From contig NZ_CP088296.1 of NCBI RefSeq assembly GCF_024666595.1, positions 1,984,001 through 2,048,000 of the forward strand: 64,000 bases of DNA. The letters are read 5' to 3'. This DNA is from Sphingomonas sp. J315 (GTDB lineage Bacteria; Pseudomonadota; Alphaproteobacteria; Sphingomonadales; Sphingomonadaceae). The notes under the pieces were generated by a model. That model worked only from the letters and a program-made list of their open reading frames with translations. It was not told where the DNA came from and did not search any database. Of this stretch, positions 21,295 to 30,313 are shown in pieces; position 1 is the stretch's first letter, and every line of letters begins with the position of its first letter. The translations under genes and the position numbers were made by a program.

Positions 21295-21935
21295 AGTTCC
21301 TGCTCGTTCCCACTATGCTGGTCGGCCTCGCCGTCGCGGCGATGATCGGGCTGGGTATCTGGCAGCTCGACCGACGCGGGGAGAAGGAGGCGCTGATCGC
21401 CCGCCTCGCCGCCAATCACAACGCACCGCAAATGGCCTTTCCCAGCCCGCCGGTCGGCGACGAATATCTGTTCCGCCGCGCCGGGTTCATGTGTCTGGAA
21501 GTCGTAGCCTGGACCGAACAGGCGGGGCGCGACGCCAAGGGCGGCAAGGGCTGGCGCCATCTTGCCGAATGCCGCACCGGGGCAGAGGGGATGACGGTCC
21601 GGGTCGATATGGGCGTCACCACCGCCCCCGGCACCACCCCGGCGTGGAAGGGCGGCGCGGTCACCGGCACGATCACCCACGCGCCCGATTCGACGCCGTT
21701 GCTCGCCTCGCTGTTCGGCACGCGCCCGCCGCGCAACCTGATGCTCGTCGCCGATGCGCCTGCTGCGGGCCTGTCGGCGAGCGCCTCGCCCGACCCGTCG
21801 AGCGTGCCGAACAACCACCTCGCCTATGCAGTACAATGGTTCCTGTTCGCGGGGATCGCTGTGGTGATCTACCTGTTGGCACTTCGTCACCGCGCCCGGC
21901 GCGCCACGCCTCCACCCGCGCCACCGAAAAGCTAG
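21291..21935 (+). CDS. SURF1 family cytochrome oxidase assembly protein
   Basis: 214 residues. Two membrane helices at the termini (about 4-22 and 184-203) enclose a periplasmic domain, the usual SURF1 topology. GIWQLDRRGEKEALI after the first helix and PNNHLAYAVQWFLFA at the second are the family signatures. Promotes insertion of haem a into subunit I. Shorter than many SURF1 proteins in the middle domain. Translationally coupled to DUF983; thrC follows after 42 bases. Confidence 0.92.
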   Translation: MKFLLVPTMLVGLAVAAMIGLGIWQLDRRGEKEALIARLAANHNAPQMAFPSPPVGDEYLFRRAGFMCLEVVAWTEQAGRDAKGGKGWRHLAECRTGAEGMTVRVDMGVTTAPGTTPAWKGGAVTGTITHAPDSTPLLASLFGTRPPRNLMLVADAPAAGLSASASPDPSSVPNNHLAYAVQWFLFAGIAVVIYLLALRHRARRATPPPAPPKS

Positions 21936-21977
21936 ACTTTCTTGCCGCACTGCGCTGCGGAAGCTAGTCCCGCGCCC

Positions 21978-23378
21978 ATGCGCTACCAGAGCACCCGCGG
22001 CACCGCGCCCGAACTCGATTTCCGTGAAGTCACCCTGGCCGGGCTGGCCAGCGACGGCGGCCTGTACATTCCCGTCGAATGGCCGCGCTTCACCGCCGAC
22101 CAGATCGCGGACATGGCCGGCCTGTCGTACGTCGAGACGGCGGTGCGCGTCATGGCCCCGTTCGTCGCGGGCAGCCTCAGCGAAGCCGAGCTGCGCGATC
22201 TGTGCACCCGCGCCTATGGCCGGTTCAGCCATGATGCGGTAACCCCGCTGGTTCAGCTCGACCACCGCCATTTCCTGCTCGAACTGTTCCACGGCCCCAC
22301 GCTGGCGTTCAAGGATGTCGCGCTGCAATTGCTCGGCCTGTTGTTCGAAAAGTTCCTGACCGGCACCGACCGCCACCTCACCATCGTCGGCGCGACCAGC
22401 GGCGACACCGGGTCGGCGGCGATCGACGCGGTGGCCGGGCGTGAGGGGATCGACATCTTCATGCTCCATCCCAAGGGGCGGGTCAGCGACGTTCAGCGTC
22501 GCCAGATGACCACGGTTCTCGCGCCCAACGTCCACAACATCGCCATCGAAGGCAGCTTCGACGACGCGCAGGCGCTGGTGAAGGCGATGTTCAACGACGC
22601 GGACTTTTCGGGCCGCTTCCACGTCACCGCGGTCAATTCGATCAACTGGGCGCGGCTGATGGCGCAGGTCGTCTATTATTTCTACGCCGCCGTCCGCCTT
22701 GGCGCCCCGGCGCGTGAAGTGGCGTTCAGCGTCCCCACCGGTAACTTCGGCGACGTGTTCGCCGGCTATGTCGCGGCGAAGATGGGGCTTCCGGTCGCCA
22801 AGCTGATCGTCGCGACCAACGTCAACGACATCCTCCACCGCGCATTGTCGAGCGGCGACTATTCGGCCGGCACCGTCACCCCAACCGCCGCGCCGAGCAT
22901 GGACATTCAGGTCAGCTCGAACTTCGAACGCCTGTTGTTCGACCTGGCCGGGCGCGACGGCCCCGCGCTCGCCGCGCAAATGGCCGGATTCAGATCGAGC
23001 AAGGCGATGCGCCTCACCAACGCCCAGCAACAGGGCGCGGCATCGCTGTTCGCCAGCGACCGGATCGAGGCGGACGACATGTCGCGCGCCATGGCCTGGG
23101 CGCATGCCCGCGCGGACGAGATCCTCGACCCCCACACCGCCATCGGCCTCGCCGCCGCGCGCCGGGTCGAGCTCGCGCCGCATATCCCGATCGTCACCCT
23201 CGCGACGGCGCACCCGGCCAAGTTCGACGACGCGGTCGAACGCGCCACTGGCATCCGCCCGACTCTGCCCCCGCGCGTCGGCGACCTGTTCGACCGCGAG
23301 GAACGCTACGACGTGCTGCCCGCGACGTTCGCGGCGGTCACTGAGTATGTGGCGGCCCGCGCGACGCCCAAATCCTGA
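21978..23378 (+). CDS. thrC: Threonine synthase
   Basis: 466 residues. Converts O-phosphohomoserine to threonine with PLP. Lys112 in GPTLAFKDVALQ is the Schiff-base lysine; GATSGDTGSAAIDA binds the cofactor phosphate; SVPTGNFGDVFAGY is conserved in the long ThrC form. The N-terminus MRYQSTRG fits the family. Linkage to surf1 is common in sphingomonads. A 28-bp-arm palindrome starts 2 bases after the stop and may end transcription. Confidence 0.96.
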   Translation: MRYQSTRGTAPELDFREVTLAGLASDGGLYIPVEWPRFTADQIADMAGLSYVETAVRVMAPFVAGSLSEAELRDLCTRAYGRFSHDAVTPLVQLDHRHFLLELFHGPTLAFKDVALQLLGLLFEKFLTGTDRHLTIVGATSGDTGSAAIDAVAGREGIDIFMLHPKGRVSDVQRRQMTTVLAPNVHNIAIEGSFDDAQALVKAMFNDADFSGRFHVTAVNSINWARLMAQVVYYFYAAVRLGAPAREVAFSVPTGNFGDVFAGYVAAKMGLPVAKLIVATNVNDILHRALSSGDYSAGTVTPTAAPSMDIQVSSNFERLLFDLAGRDGPALAAQMAGFRSSKAMRLTNAQQQGAASLFASDRIEADDMSRAMAWAHARADEILDPHTAIGLAAARRVELAPHIPIVTLATAHPAKFDDAVERATGIRPTLPPRVGDLFDREERYDVLPATFAAVTEYVAARATPKS

Positions 23379-23380
23379 TC

Positions 23381-23485
23381 GTCACCCCGGCCCTGTGCCG
23401 GGGTCCACTCCGCCTCCCGCGCGAAGCTCGAGCCGCTTGCGCCGCGCCTGCCTCCCGGTGGACCCCGGAACAAGTCCGGGGTGAC
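23381..23485. repeat. Intergenic palindromic repeat (28-bp arms), copy A
   Basis: The left arm at 23381-23408 starts GTCACCCCGG and the right arm at 23458-23485 ends CCGGGGTGAC. They pair over most of 28 bases with a variable interior. The same arms recur at 42175-42280 with a different interior, marking a dispersed family. Located between thrC and the next gene on the same strand. Confidence 0.9.
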
Positions 23486-23522
23486 GGTTGATTTTTGGCT
23501 GCGGACAAGCGCTAAAGGCCCC

Positions 23523-24392
23523 ATGAACCTCATCACCCTCACCGGCGAGCCTTGGGCCGACTACGGCCTTGTCGACTCAGGCCATGGCCGCAAGCTCGAA
23601 CGCTATGGCGATTACCGCTTCATCCGCCCCGAGCCGCAGGCGATGTGGGCGCCCGCGTCGCCCGACTGGGACGCGCATGGCGAATTCATGCCCGCGCCCG
23701 ATGACGAAGGCGGCGGGCGCTGGGTGTTCACCAAGCCGGTCCCGCGCGAAGGCTGGCCGCTCGCGTGGAACGAGGCGAAGTTCACCGCCCAGACCACCCC
23801 GTTCCGCCATCTCGGCTTCTTCCCCGACATGGCCCCGGTGTGGAGCTGGATGCGCGAACAGACCGCAGGGGTCGATGCGCCGACGGTGATGAACCTGTTC
23901 GGCTATACCGGCGTCGGCACGCTGGCGATGGCGGCAAGGGGCGCGCAGATGGTGCATGTCGATGCGTCGAAGAAATCGGTCGAAGCGGCCAAGGGCAATG
24001 CCGCGCTGTCGGGCATGACCGACAAGCCGGTGCGCTGGATCATCGACGACGCCGCCAAGTTCGTCGCGCGTGAGGTGCGCCGCGGCCGCCGCTATGACGG
24101 CATCCTGCTCGACCCGCCCAAATATGGCCGCGGCCCGACCGGCGAAGTCTGGCAGCTCGAACGCGACCTCCCCGGCCTGATCGCCGATTGCCGCCAGCTA
24201 TTGGACGCCGATTCGCGCCTCCTGTTCCTGACCGTTTACGCGATCCGCATGTCCGCGCTGGCGATCGGCGAACTGCTCAACCAGCATTTCGCCGACCTTG
24301 GCGGCAAGGTGGAGTGCGGCGAGCTCGGCGTGCGCGAAGAGGCTAGGGGGCTGGTGCTGCCGACCGCGATCTTTGCGCGGTGGAGTCGGTGA
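23523..24392 (+). CDS. Class I SAM-dependent methyltransferase (RlmI/RlmK-like, probable rRNA)
   Basis: 289 residues. SAM site NLFGYTGVGTLAMAARGA, acidic strand end VHVDASKKSVEAAKGNAALSG, and catalytic-region motif DGILLDPPKYGRGPTGEVW, as in RlmI/RlmK/YccW-type 23S rRNA cytosine or guanine methyltransferases. No N-terminal PUA domain is seen, so the target is not assigned. ATG at 23523 is chosen; a GTG 42 bases upstream lies in the palindrome. Confidence 0.85.
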   Translation: MNLITLTGEPWADYGLVDSGHGRKLERYGDYRFIRPEPQAMWAPASPDWDAHGEFMPAPDDEGGGRWVFTKPVPREGWPLAWNEAKFTAQTTPFRHLGFFPDMAPVWSWMREQTAGVDAPTVMNLFGYTGVGTLAMAARGAQMVHVDASKKSVEAAKGNAALSGMTDKPVRWIIDDAAKFVAREVRRGRRYDGILLDPPKYGRGPTGEVWQLERDLPGLIADCRQLLDADSRLLFLTVYAIRMSALAIGELLNQHFADLGGKVECGELGVREEARGLVLPTAIFARWSR

Positions 24393-24417
24393 AGCCGTAG
24401 TGCGAGGAGAGTTGGCA

Positions 24418-24630
24418 ATGGTTGACTGGGACGAACTCGGCACTCTTGACGATGTGGTCGGTGGCTATGAGATTCGGACCGACCCGCTCTGGATCTTGGT
24501 CACGACCGCCAAACAAGGTCATATGGGATCGGTTGAAGACATGCGGATTCGCATGGCAAATGGGGCAGTCTATGGTCCAAGTGACATCTATGCACTTGCC
24601 CGAAGGTCGGACCGAAAGAATTTCCCCTAA
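24418..24630 (+). CDS. Small hypothetical protein
   Basis: 70 residues, acidic start (MVDWDELGTLDDVVGGYEI), mixed alpha/beta look, no membrane segment and no recognised family. GAGGAGAGTT just upstream is a good ribosome site and supports the start. Its 3' end overlaps the ccmB 3' end by 4 bases, convergent. Base use is AT-richer than the neighbours. Confidence 0.55.
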   Translation: MVDWDELGTLDDVVGGYEIRTDPLWILVTTAKQGHMGSVEDMRIRMANGAVYGPSDIYALARRSDRKNFP

Positions 24631-25271
24631 CCCCGCCCCATCCGCATCGCCGCCCCCGCTACGAACGGGCACCCGGCCACCAGCAGCAAGCTCACCGCGC
24701 CCAGCAGCTTCACCGCGCTCGGATCATTCCCCATCGCGCCCGCGCCAAAGATCAGCAGCGGCACAGCGAAGGGGAGCATTACCAGCCCCGCCACCGCGCC
24801 CGCGCCGCGCAGCCCTGCGGTCAGCGCCGCCGTCGCGACGCCCAAAGCCGCCAGTCCCGGCGTGCCTACAGCCAAACTCACCCCCGCCGCCAGCGCCTGT
24901 TCCAGCGAGAGGCCCAGCAACCCGCTCGCCACCGCGCACGCCAGCAGCAGGGCAGGCGCAAAGCCCAGCCAATGCCCGACGATCTTCGCCGCCGCGACGC
25001 TCGCGTCGTTCCAGCCGCGCACCGCCAACTGATCCAGCACCCCGCTCTCCAGATCGGGCGCCACCAGCCGCTCGACGGGCAGCAACGCCGCCAGCAACGC
25101 CGCCGCCCAGATCACCCCGCCGCCGATCCGCGCCAGCAATTTCGGCTCCGGCCCCACCGCGAACGGAAACAACACGGCCACCAGCAGGAAGAAGGCGATC
25201 GGCAGCGTCAGCCCGCCCGCCGCCCACGCCCGGCGCAGTTCGCGCGCGACCAGTGCGCCGAATCCGCTCAC
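24627..25271 (-). CDS. ccmB: Haem exporter membrane subunit CcmB
   Basis: 214 residues with six hydrophobic segments. The N-terminus LVARELRRAWAAGG and LLAALLPVERLVAPDLESGVLDQLAV match CcmB. With CcmA it forms the ABC part of cytochrome c maturation system I, coupling ATP hydrolysis to release of holo-CcmE. Starts within the end of ccmA (4-base overlap). No other ccm gene lies in the window. Confidence 0.92.
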   Translation of the reverse strand: MSGFGALVARELRRAWAAGGLTLPIAFFLLVAVLFPFAVGPEPKLLARIGGGVIWAAALLAALLPVERLVAPDLESGVLDQLAVRGWNDASVAAAKIVGHWLGFAPALLLACAVASGLLGLSLEQALAAGVSLAVGTPGLAALGVATAALTAGLRGAGAVAGLVMLPFAVPLLIFGAGAMGNDPSAVKLLGAVSLLLVAGCPFVAGAAMRMGRG

Positions 25272-25851
25272 GCGCCACCCCCGATCACAATCTCGCCCGC
25301 GCCCTGCATCCGGATCGGCAGATGCGTCGCCACCACCGCAATCCCGCCCGCCGCGCGATGCGCCGCGATCAGTCCACCCAGTACCCCGATCGCGCCATGG
25401 TCGAGCCCATTGGCCGGCTCGTCGAGCAGCCAGATCGGCGCCCCGCTCGCCACCACCCGCGCAATCCCGACGCGTTTGCGCTGTCCGGTCGACAGCATCC
25501 GCACCGGCACCGGAGTGAGATGCAGTAGGCCGACCGCGTCCAGCGCCCCCTCGACCGCATCCCGCCGCCCATCCAGCCCGGCCCAGAAGCGCAGCGCCTC
25601 ACCCACCGGCAATTCCGGGTCCAGCCCCGCCGCCTCGGCCAGCAATGCGCGCTCCCCCGTCACCGAAACCCGCCCCGCGCTCGCCTTCAGCAACCCCGCG
25701 ATGATCCGGATCAAACTCGACTTCCCCGCGCCATTCGGCCCGGTCACCAGCGCCCCGCCCCCGGCTCGAGGTTCAGGTCGAGCCCCTCGAACAGCATCCG
25801 CCCGCCGCGCGCGCACGCCACGCCCTCCAGCCGGATGCCGCAATCGCTCAC
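25268..25851 (-). CDS. ccmA: Haem exporter ATP-binding subunit CcmA (frameshifted)
   Basis: 194 residues after correction. Walker A GPNGAGKSSL, signature LSTGQRKRVGIAR, Walker B IWLLDEPANGLD; short length is typical for CcmA. Translation from GTG at 25851 ([17 protein letters not shown]) runs into a stop unless one G is restored near the C run 25758-25762, giving LEPGGGALVTGPNG. The GTG overlaps the stop of the upstream zincin gene as GTGA. Works with CcmB in cytochrome c maturation. Confidence 0.9.
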
Positions 25852-26258
25852 GCGACGCTGTCTTCCAGCGCGTGCATATCGTCGTCCGACAGGCCGAAAT
25901 GATGCCCCACCTCATGCACCACGACATGCGTGACCAGCGCTTCCAGGCTCACGCCCGTCTCGACCCATTCGGCGAGCAGCGGGACGCGGTAGAGGTGGAT
26001 CGTGTCGGGCTGCGGGATTTCGCCGGGCGCGAAGCCCTGTTTCTCGCCCACCGGCCGCCCCGAATAGAGGCCGGTCAGCTCGAACGGATCCTCCATCCCC
26101 ATCTCGCGCAGCGTGTCCTCGTCCGCGAAATCCTCCACGATCAGCACGATGTCGGGCAGATGACTGGCGAACGGTTCGGGAATCCGCGCCAGCGCCGCGC
26201 GCGCGAGTGCTTCCATCTGTTCGGCACTTGGCGCAAAGGTCTCGGTCACAGCGGTCAT
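25848..26258 (-). CDS. Zincin-like metallopeptidase family protein (PF06262)
   Basis: 136 residues, cytosolic. The zinc motif [15 protein letters not shown] (His115, Glu116, His119 and a downstream Asp) is complete and matches the small PF06262 metallopeptidase family of unknown substrate. Also conserved is [10 protein letters not shown] in the middle. Upstream of and overlapping ccmA; the link with ccmAB recurs in sphingomonads as I recall, but no functional tie is proven. Confidence 0.85.
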   Translation of the reverse strand: MTAVTETFAPSAEQMEALARAALARIPEPFASHLPDIVLIVEDFADEDTLREMGMEDPFELTGLYSGRPVGEKQGFAPGEIPQPDTIHLYRVPLLAEWVETGVSLEALVTHVVVHEVGHHFGLSDDDMHALEDSVA

Positions 26259-26296
26259 GGCCCCGGCTATGCCGCACGGAACTGCGGAGGGGAAGA

Positions 26297-26587
26297 ATGG
26301 TCGAACAACTGAGCCAGGCGGAACGCGACGACGCGCTCGAAGGGCTGCCTGAATGGGATCACGACACCGGTCGCGACGCGATCACGCGCAGCTTCACCTT
26401 CGACGATTTCAGCCAGGCCTTCGCCTTCATGACGCAGGTCGCGTTGCTCGCCGAAAAGGCCGACCACCACCCCGAATGGTCAAACGTCTGGAACCGCGTC
26501 GACATCCTGCTCACCACCCACGACGCCGGCGGCCTGTCCGGCCGCGATATCGACATGGCGAGGGCAATCGACGCGCTAGTGGATTGA
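26297..26587 (+). CDS. phhB: 4a-hydroxytetrahydrobiopterin dehydratase
   Basis: 96 residues, the usual size. The catalytic motif [20 protein letters not shown] is present, with [12 protein letters not shown] before it. Dehydrates pterin-4a-carbinolamine formed by phenylalanine hydroxylase. A strong ribosome site GGAGGGGAAG sits just before the ATG. Single gene; a short palindrome follows. Confidence 0.93.
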   Translation: MVEQLSQAERDDALEGLPEWDHDTGRDAITRSFTFDDFSQAFAFMTQVALLAEKADHHPEWSNVWNRVDILLTTHDAGGLSGRDIDMARAIDALVD

Positions 26588-26593
26588 ACTCCC

Positions 26594-26617
26594 GTGCTCC
26601 TGCCTGCGCAGGAGCAC
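26594..26617. terminator. Short palindrome between convergent genes, possible bidirectional terminator
   Basis: GTGCTCCTG at 26594-26602 pairs with CAGGAGCAC at 26609-26617 around a six-base loop. No T tract follows. The GCTCCTGC/GCAGGAGC core recurs in the larger palindrome at 55015-55081, so it may belong to a repeat family. Confidence 0.6.
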
Positions 26618-28143
26618 TATAGTCCGACCTTCGCTGCCAGCCATCGCGCGGCCTGATCCGGCGAGCGCTTGTCGGCATCGCGGTCGACCATCAGATTCGC
26701 CTCGCGCATCGCCTCCACCGGAATCGCGCCGACCAGCGGGCGCAGCACCGCAGCGAACCGGGAATCCCCGGCTCGATCCGGCGCGACCAGCAGGATCGCG
26801 TCATATCCCGGGATCGCCCCCTTGGGATCGTCCAGCACGGTCAACTTGTCCGCCGCGATCCGCCCGTCGGACGAAAAGGCCGGGATCACATCCGCCGTGC
26901 CGCTCGCCAGCGCGCGATACATGAAGGTCGGCTGATACGGTCGCGCCGACCGGAAGCGCAGCCCATAGGCATCGCGCACCGCGCGCCATTCGGGCCGCTC
27001 CAGAAACTCGACATCGGTGGCCAGGTTCAGCTGCGGCGCCTGCGCGGCAAGGTCGGCCAGCGTCGAAATCCCGCGCCTTGCCGCATCGTCGCCCCGCATC
27101 GCAAAGGCATAGGCATTTTCGAACCCCAGCGACCCCAACAGGGTCACGCGGTGCTCGGACTCAACCCACCGACCGACCCCCGCCACGATCGCATCGCGCG
27201 GCGGCACGTCGCGGCGCCCCATCTGGTTGGTCCAGATCGTCCCGGAATAGTCGACATAGACGTCGACATCGCTCGCCGCGAGCGCGCCGAACGCCACCGC
27301 TGAGCCCAGCCCCTCGCGATATTCGACGCGATATCCCGCCGCTTCCAGTCGCTGGCCGATCAGCCGGGCGAGGATGAACTGTTCGGAAAAGCCCTTGGCA
27401 CCCACCACCACCGTCTTGCCGCCCGTCGCCGGAGCCAGCGCGAAGGCGGCGGCACAGAGCGCGGCGAGCAGCGCCCCTGCGCTCATCCGCACCAGCAATG
27501 GCTTGCGGTTGCGAATGCCGCCCTCCGCCACCGACAGAATCAAATCGACGCCCAGCGCCAGCGCCGCCGCGCCGATGCACCCGGCCAGCACCAGCGCCCA
27601 ATTCTGCGTCTGCAATCCGGCAAAGATCAGATCGCCCAGGCTGGGCTGGCCGACCGTGGTGGAGAGTGTCGCCGCGCCGATGGTCCACACTGCTGCGGTG
27701 CGGATGCCCGCCATCACCACCGGCGCTGCGATCGGGGCTTCGACCAGCCACAATTTCTGCCGCGCGGTCATCCCCACGCCGTCCGCCGCCTCACGCAGCG
27801 CCGGGTCGAGCGTCGTCAGCGCCGTGACCGCGTTCCGCAGCACCGGCAGGATGGCGTACAGCGTCAGCGCAAGCAGGGCGGGGAGAAAGCCGAGCGCGGG
27901 CAGCCAGTCGCCAACCACTCCACGCAACGCCAGCAGCACCGGATAGAAGAGCGCGAGCAGCGCGAGCGACGGGATCGTCTGGATCAGGCTCGCCGCGCCC
28001 AGCACGACGCGCCCCAGTTGCGGATGCCGCGCCGCCGCGACCGCCAGCGGGAGGCTGATCGCAATCCCCAGCGCCATCGCCGCCATCGCCAGCAGCAAAT
28101 GGCTCGCCATCAGTTCGGGCACGCGGGCAAAGGCGTCGCTCAT
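26617..28143 (-). CDS. Fused permease and substrate-binding protein of an osmoprotectant-type ABC importer
   Basis: 508 residues. Residues 1-210 form a five-to-six-helix permease with the binding-protein-dependent loop near EAADGVGMTARQKLWLVEAP; after a further helix (about 220-240), residues 242-508 are an OpuAC/QAT-type binding domain (VVVGAKGFSEQFILARLIG, VDVYVDYSGTIWTNQMG). Such fusions occur in OpuB/EgtU-type systems that import glycine betaine, choline, carnitine or ergothioneine. The binding domain would be outside the inner membrane. Four-base overlap with the ATPase gene upstream. Ligand not predictable by eye. Confidence 0.88.
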   Translation of the reverse strand: MSDAFARVPELMASHLLLAMAAMALGIAISLPLAVAAARHPQLGRVVLGAASLIQTIPSLALLALFYPVLLALRGVVGDWLPALGFLPALLALTLYAILPVLRNAVTALTTLDPALREAADGVGMTARQKLWLVEAPIAAPVVMAGIRTAAVWTIGAATLSTTVGQPSLGDLIFAGLQTQNWALVLAGCIGAAALALGVDLILSVAEGGIRNRKPLLVRMSAGALLAALCAAAFALAPATGGKTVVVGAKGFSEQFILARLIGQRLEAAGYRVEYREGLGSAVAFGALAASDVDVYVDYSGTIWTNQMGRRDVPPRDAIVAGVGRWVESEHRVTLLGSLGFENAYAFAMRGDDAARRGISTLADLAAQAPQLNLATDVEFLERPEWRAVRDAYGLRFRSARPYQPTFMYRALASGTADVIPAFSSDGRIAADKLTVLDDPKGAIPGYDAILLVAPDRAGDSRFAAVLRPLVGAIPVEAMREANLMVDRDADKRSPDQAARWLAAKVGL

Positions 28144-28907
28144 CCCTTCAGCGCCTCGAGCGCGTCGGCCTGGGCCATCGGCACTGCGATCAGCGCCTGC
28201 GCCTCCGCCCCGCCGCCGCCGCGCGCCAGCACCGTCGGCGTGGCATCGGCGACGATCTGCCCGTCCTGCATCACCAGCACCCGCTCGGCCAGCAACAGTG
28301 CCTCGGCCATGTCGTGCGTGACCATCAGGGTGGTGAGGCCAAGCCGGTCGTGCAATGCGCGCACCGCGCGCCCCAGTTCGTCGCGGGTCACGGGATCGAG
28401 CGCGCCGAACGGCTCGTCCATCAGCATGAGGCCCGGCTGTGTCGCCAGCGCACGCGCGACGCCGACCCGCTGGCGCTGCCCGCCCGACAGCTGATCGGGC
28501 ATCCGCTCTGCGACATCCCCGGGCAGGTCGACCAGCGCCAGCAATTCCGCCACCCGCGCTGTTCTGTCGAGCTCACCCGCGATGCGCAGCCCGATCGCGA
28601 CGTTCTCGGCGACATTCATGTGCGGGAACAGCCCGACATTCTGGAACACATAACCGATCCGGCGGCGCATCAGATGTGGCGCGCCGTCACGTACATCCGC
28701 ACCGCCGATCGCGACCCGCCCGGTATCGGGTTCGACCAGCCGGTTGATCGTCTTGAGCAGGGTCGACTTGCCCGACCCCGATTGCCCGACCAACGCTACG
28801 AAGCTGCCCGCCGCGATCTCCAGCGACACCCCGTCCAGCGCCCGTGTCACGCCATAGCTTTTGGTCACGCCCGCAAGGGCGACCGAAGGACCGGTTTGCG
28901 CTGGCAT
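28140..28907 (-). CDS. ABC transporter ATP-binding protein (osmoprotectant importer)
   Basis: 255 residues. Walker A GQSGSGKSTLL, Q-loop YVFQNVGLFPHM, signature LSGGQRQRVGVARAL, Walker B GLMLMDEPFGALD and switch His in VTHDM. The N-terminal half closely resembles OpuBA/ProV-type quaternary-amine ATPases, but it is too short for the paired CBS domains of ProV. It overlaps the fused permease/binding gene by 4 bases and powers it. Confidence 0.9.
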   Translation of the reverse strand: MPAQTGPSVALAGVTKSYGVTRALDGVSLEIAAGSFVALVGQSGSGKSTLLKTINRLVEPDTGRVAIGGADVRDGAPHLMRRRIGYVFQNVGLFPHMNVAENVAIGLRIAGELDRTARVAELLALVDLPGDVAERMPDQLSGGQRQRVGVARALATQPGLMLMDEPFGALDPVTRDELGRAVRALHDRLGLTTLMVTHDMAEALLLAERVLVMQDGQIVADATPTVLARGGGGAEAQALIAVPMAQADALEALKG

Positions 28908-28961
28908 CGGCGGGCATGATGGGGAATGATCGCGCCAAGGTCAAAACATGGGGGAGTGGGT

Positions 28962-29735
28962 ATGCAGGCGATCTTCATCACCGGGGGCGGATCGGGGATC
29001 GGTCGTGCGGTCGCCCGCTACTTCGCGGCGCGTGGCTGGCGGATCGGGCTGGCGGATGTGAGCGAGACGGGGATGGCGGAGACCGCGGCCTTGCTCGGCG
29101 ATGCGCCGGTGACGACCCACAAGCTCGATGTGCGCGACCGTGCGGCATGGGACGGCGCGCTCGCGGACTTCACGGCGGCGAGCGGCGGGCGGCTCGACGT
29201 ATTGTTCAACAATGCCGGGATTGGCGTCGGCGGGGTGTTCGCCGATACGCCGGTGGATGAACTGCAACGCTGCGTCGACATCAATCTGATGGGCGTCGTG
29301 TGGGGCGCGCATGCCGGGTACAAATATCTGAAAGCCAGCGGGGGCTGCCTGCTCAACACCGCTTCGGCGGCGGGGATCTATGGCACGGGCGGGGTGGCGA
29401 TCTATTCGGCGACCAAATTCGCGGTGCGCGGCTTCACCGAATCGCTCGACGCCGAATGGGTCGCCGACGGCATCCGTGTGCGGGCATTGCTCCCCAGCTT
29501 CATCGACACCGCGATCCTCGACGGGATGCCGGTGGGCAGCAACTCGACGATGCGCGAACGGGTCAAGGCGGCACGGCTGGAATTCACGCCCGTCGAAGAG
29601 GCGGCGCGGCTCGCCTGGGAAGCGGTGCATGGCGACCAGCTGCACACCTTGGTCGGCAAGACTGCGCGCCGCATGTGGTTCGCGTCGCGCTTCATGCGCG
29701 GGTCGATGCGCAAACAGGCGCGAGGTGGCAAGTGA
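28962..29735 (+). CDS. SDR family oxidoreductase
   Basis: 257 residues, classical short-chain dehydrogenase. Cofactor motif TGGGSGIGRA, NNAG motif VLFNNAGIG, catalytic Ser in NTASAAG and Y-S-A-T-K in AIYSATKFAV. The C-terminal region (RRMWFASRFMRGSMRKQ) is basic and might touch membrane. ATG at 28962 follows GGGGGAGTGGG, a good ribosome site. Substrate unknown. The stop overlaps the GTG of the lipoprotein gene. Confidence 0.9.
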   Translation: MQAIFITGGGSGIGRAVARYFAARGWRIGLADVSETGMAETAALLGDAPVTTHKLDVRDRAAWDGALADFTAASGGRLDVLFNNAGIGVGGVFADTPVDELQRCVDINLMGVVWGAHAGYKYLKASGGCLLNTASAAGIYGTGGVAIYSATKFAVRGFTESLDAEWVADGIRVRALLPSFIDTAILDGMPVGSNSTMRERVKAARLEFTPVEEAARLAWEAVHGDQLHTLVGKTARRMWFASRFMRGSMRKQARGGK

Positions 29736-30313
29736 AGGCCGCGCTGCTCGCCACCGCCGCGCTCGCGCTGACGGGCTGTGCCGGACAGGATCGTCCGCCC
29801 AACCCGCAGGACGGTTTCATGCGCGCCATCGCCGCGCATTGTGGCAAGGCCTATGCCGGGCGTGTCGTCACCACCGACGCGGCTGATGCTAGCTTCGCCA
29901 GCCAGCCATTGGTGATGCATGTCGCATCCTGCGAATCCGACCGTGTCCGCATCCCCTTCCATGTCGGCGAGGATCGCTCGCGCACTTGGGTGCTTACCCG
30001 CACCGCGGACGGCGTTCGGTTGAAGCACGATCACCGGCACAAGGACGGGTCGAGCGACGTGCTGACGATGTACGGTGGCGACACCGCCACGCCCGGCACG
30101 GCGGAACGGCAAGACTTCCCGGTCGATGCCGACTCGATCGCGCTGTTCCGCGCCAATGATCGTGCGGTGTCGGTCACCAATGTCTGGGCGATGGAGGTGA
30201 CGCCGACCCGCTTCGCCTATGAACTGCGCCGCCCCGGCCGCCATTTCCGGGTGGAGTTCGATCTGACCCGGCCGGTCGCGCCGCCGCCGATGCCATGGGG
30301 CTGGACCGACTAG
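29732..30313 (+). CDS. Hypothetical lipoprotein
   Basis: 193 residues from GTG at 29732. The signal VKAALLATAALALTGCAGQ has a clean lipobox LTGC, so Cys16 should be lipidated. The mature part contains two further Cys (AAHCGKAY and VASCESDR) that could pair, and a conserved-looking centre RTADGVRLKHDHRHKDG. No family name is certain. Coupled to the SDR by start/stop overlap; the last 4 bases overlap convergent btaB. Confidence 0.75.
   Translation: MKAALLATAALALTGCAGQDRPPNPQDGFMRAIAAHCGKAYAGRVVTTDAADASFASQPLVMHVASCESDRVRIPFHVGEDRSRTWVLTRTADGVRLKHDHRHKDGSSDVLTMYGGDTATPGTAERQDFPVDADSIALFRANDRAVSVTNVWAMEVTPTRFAYELRRPGRHFRVEFDLTRPVAPPPMPWGWTD

Noticed and set aside
21045..23213. A 722-codon open frame on the minus strand across DUF983, surf1 and thrC
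   Set aside because: Antisense to well-identified genes, no recognisable domains; long open frames are expected opposite GC-rich coding sequence.
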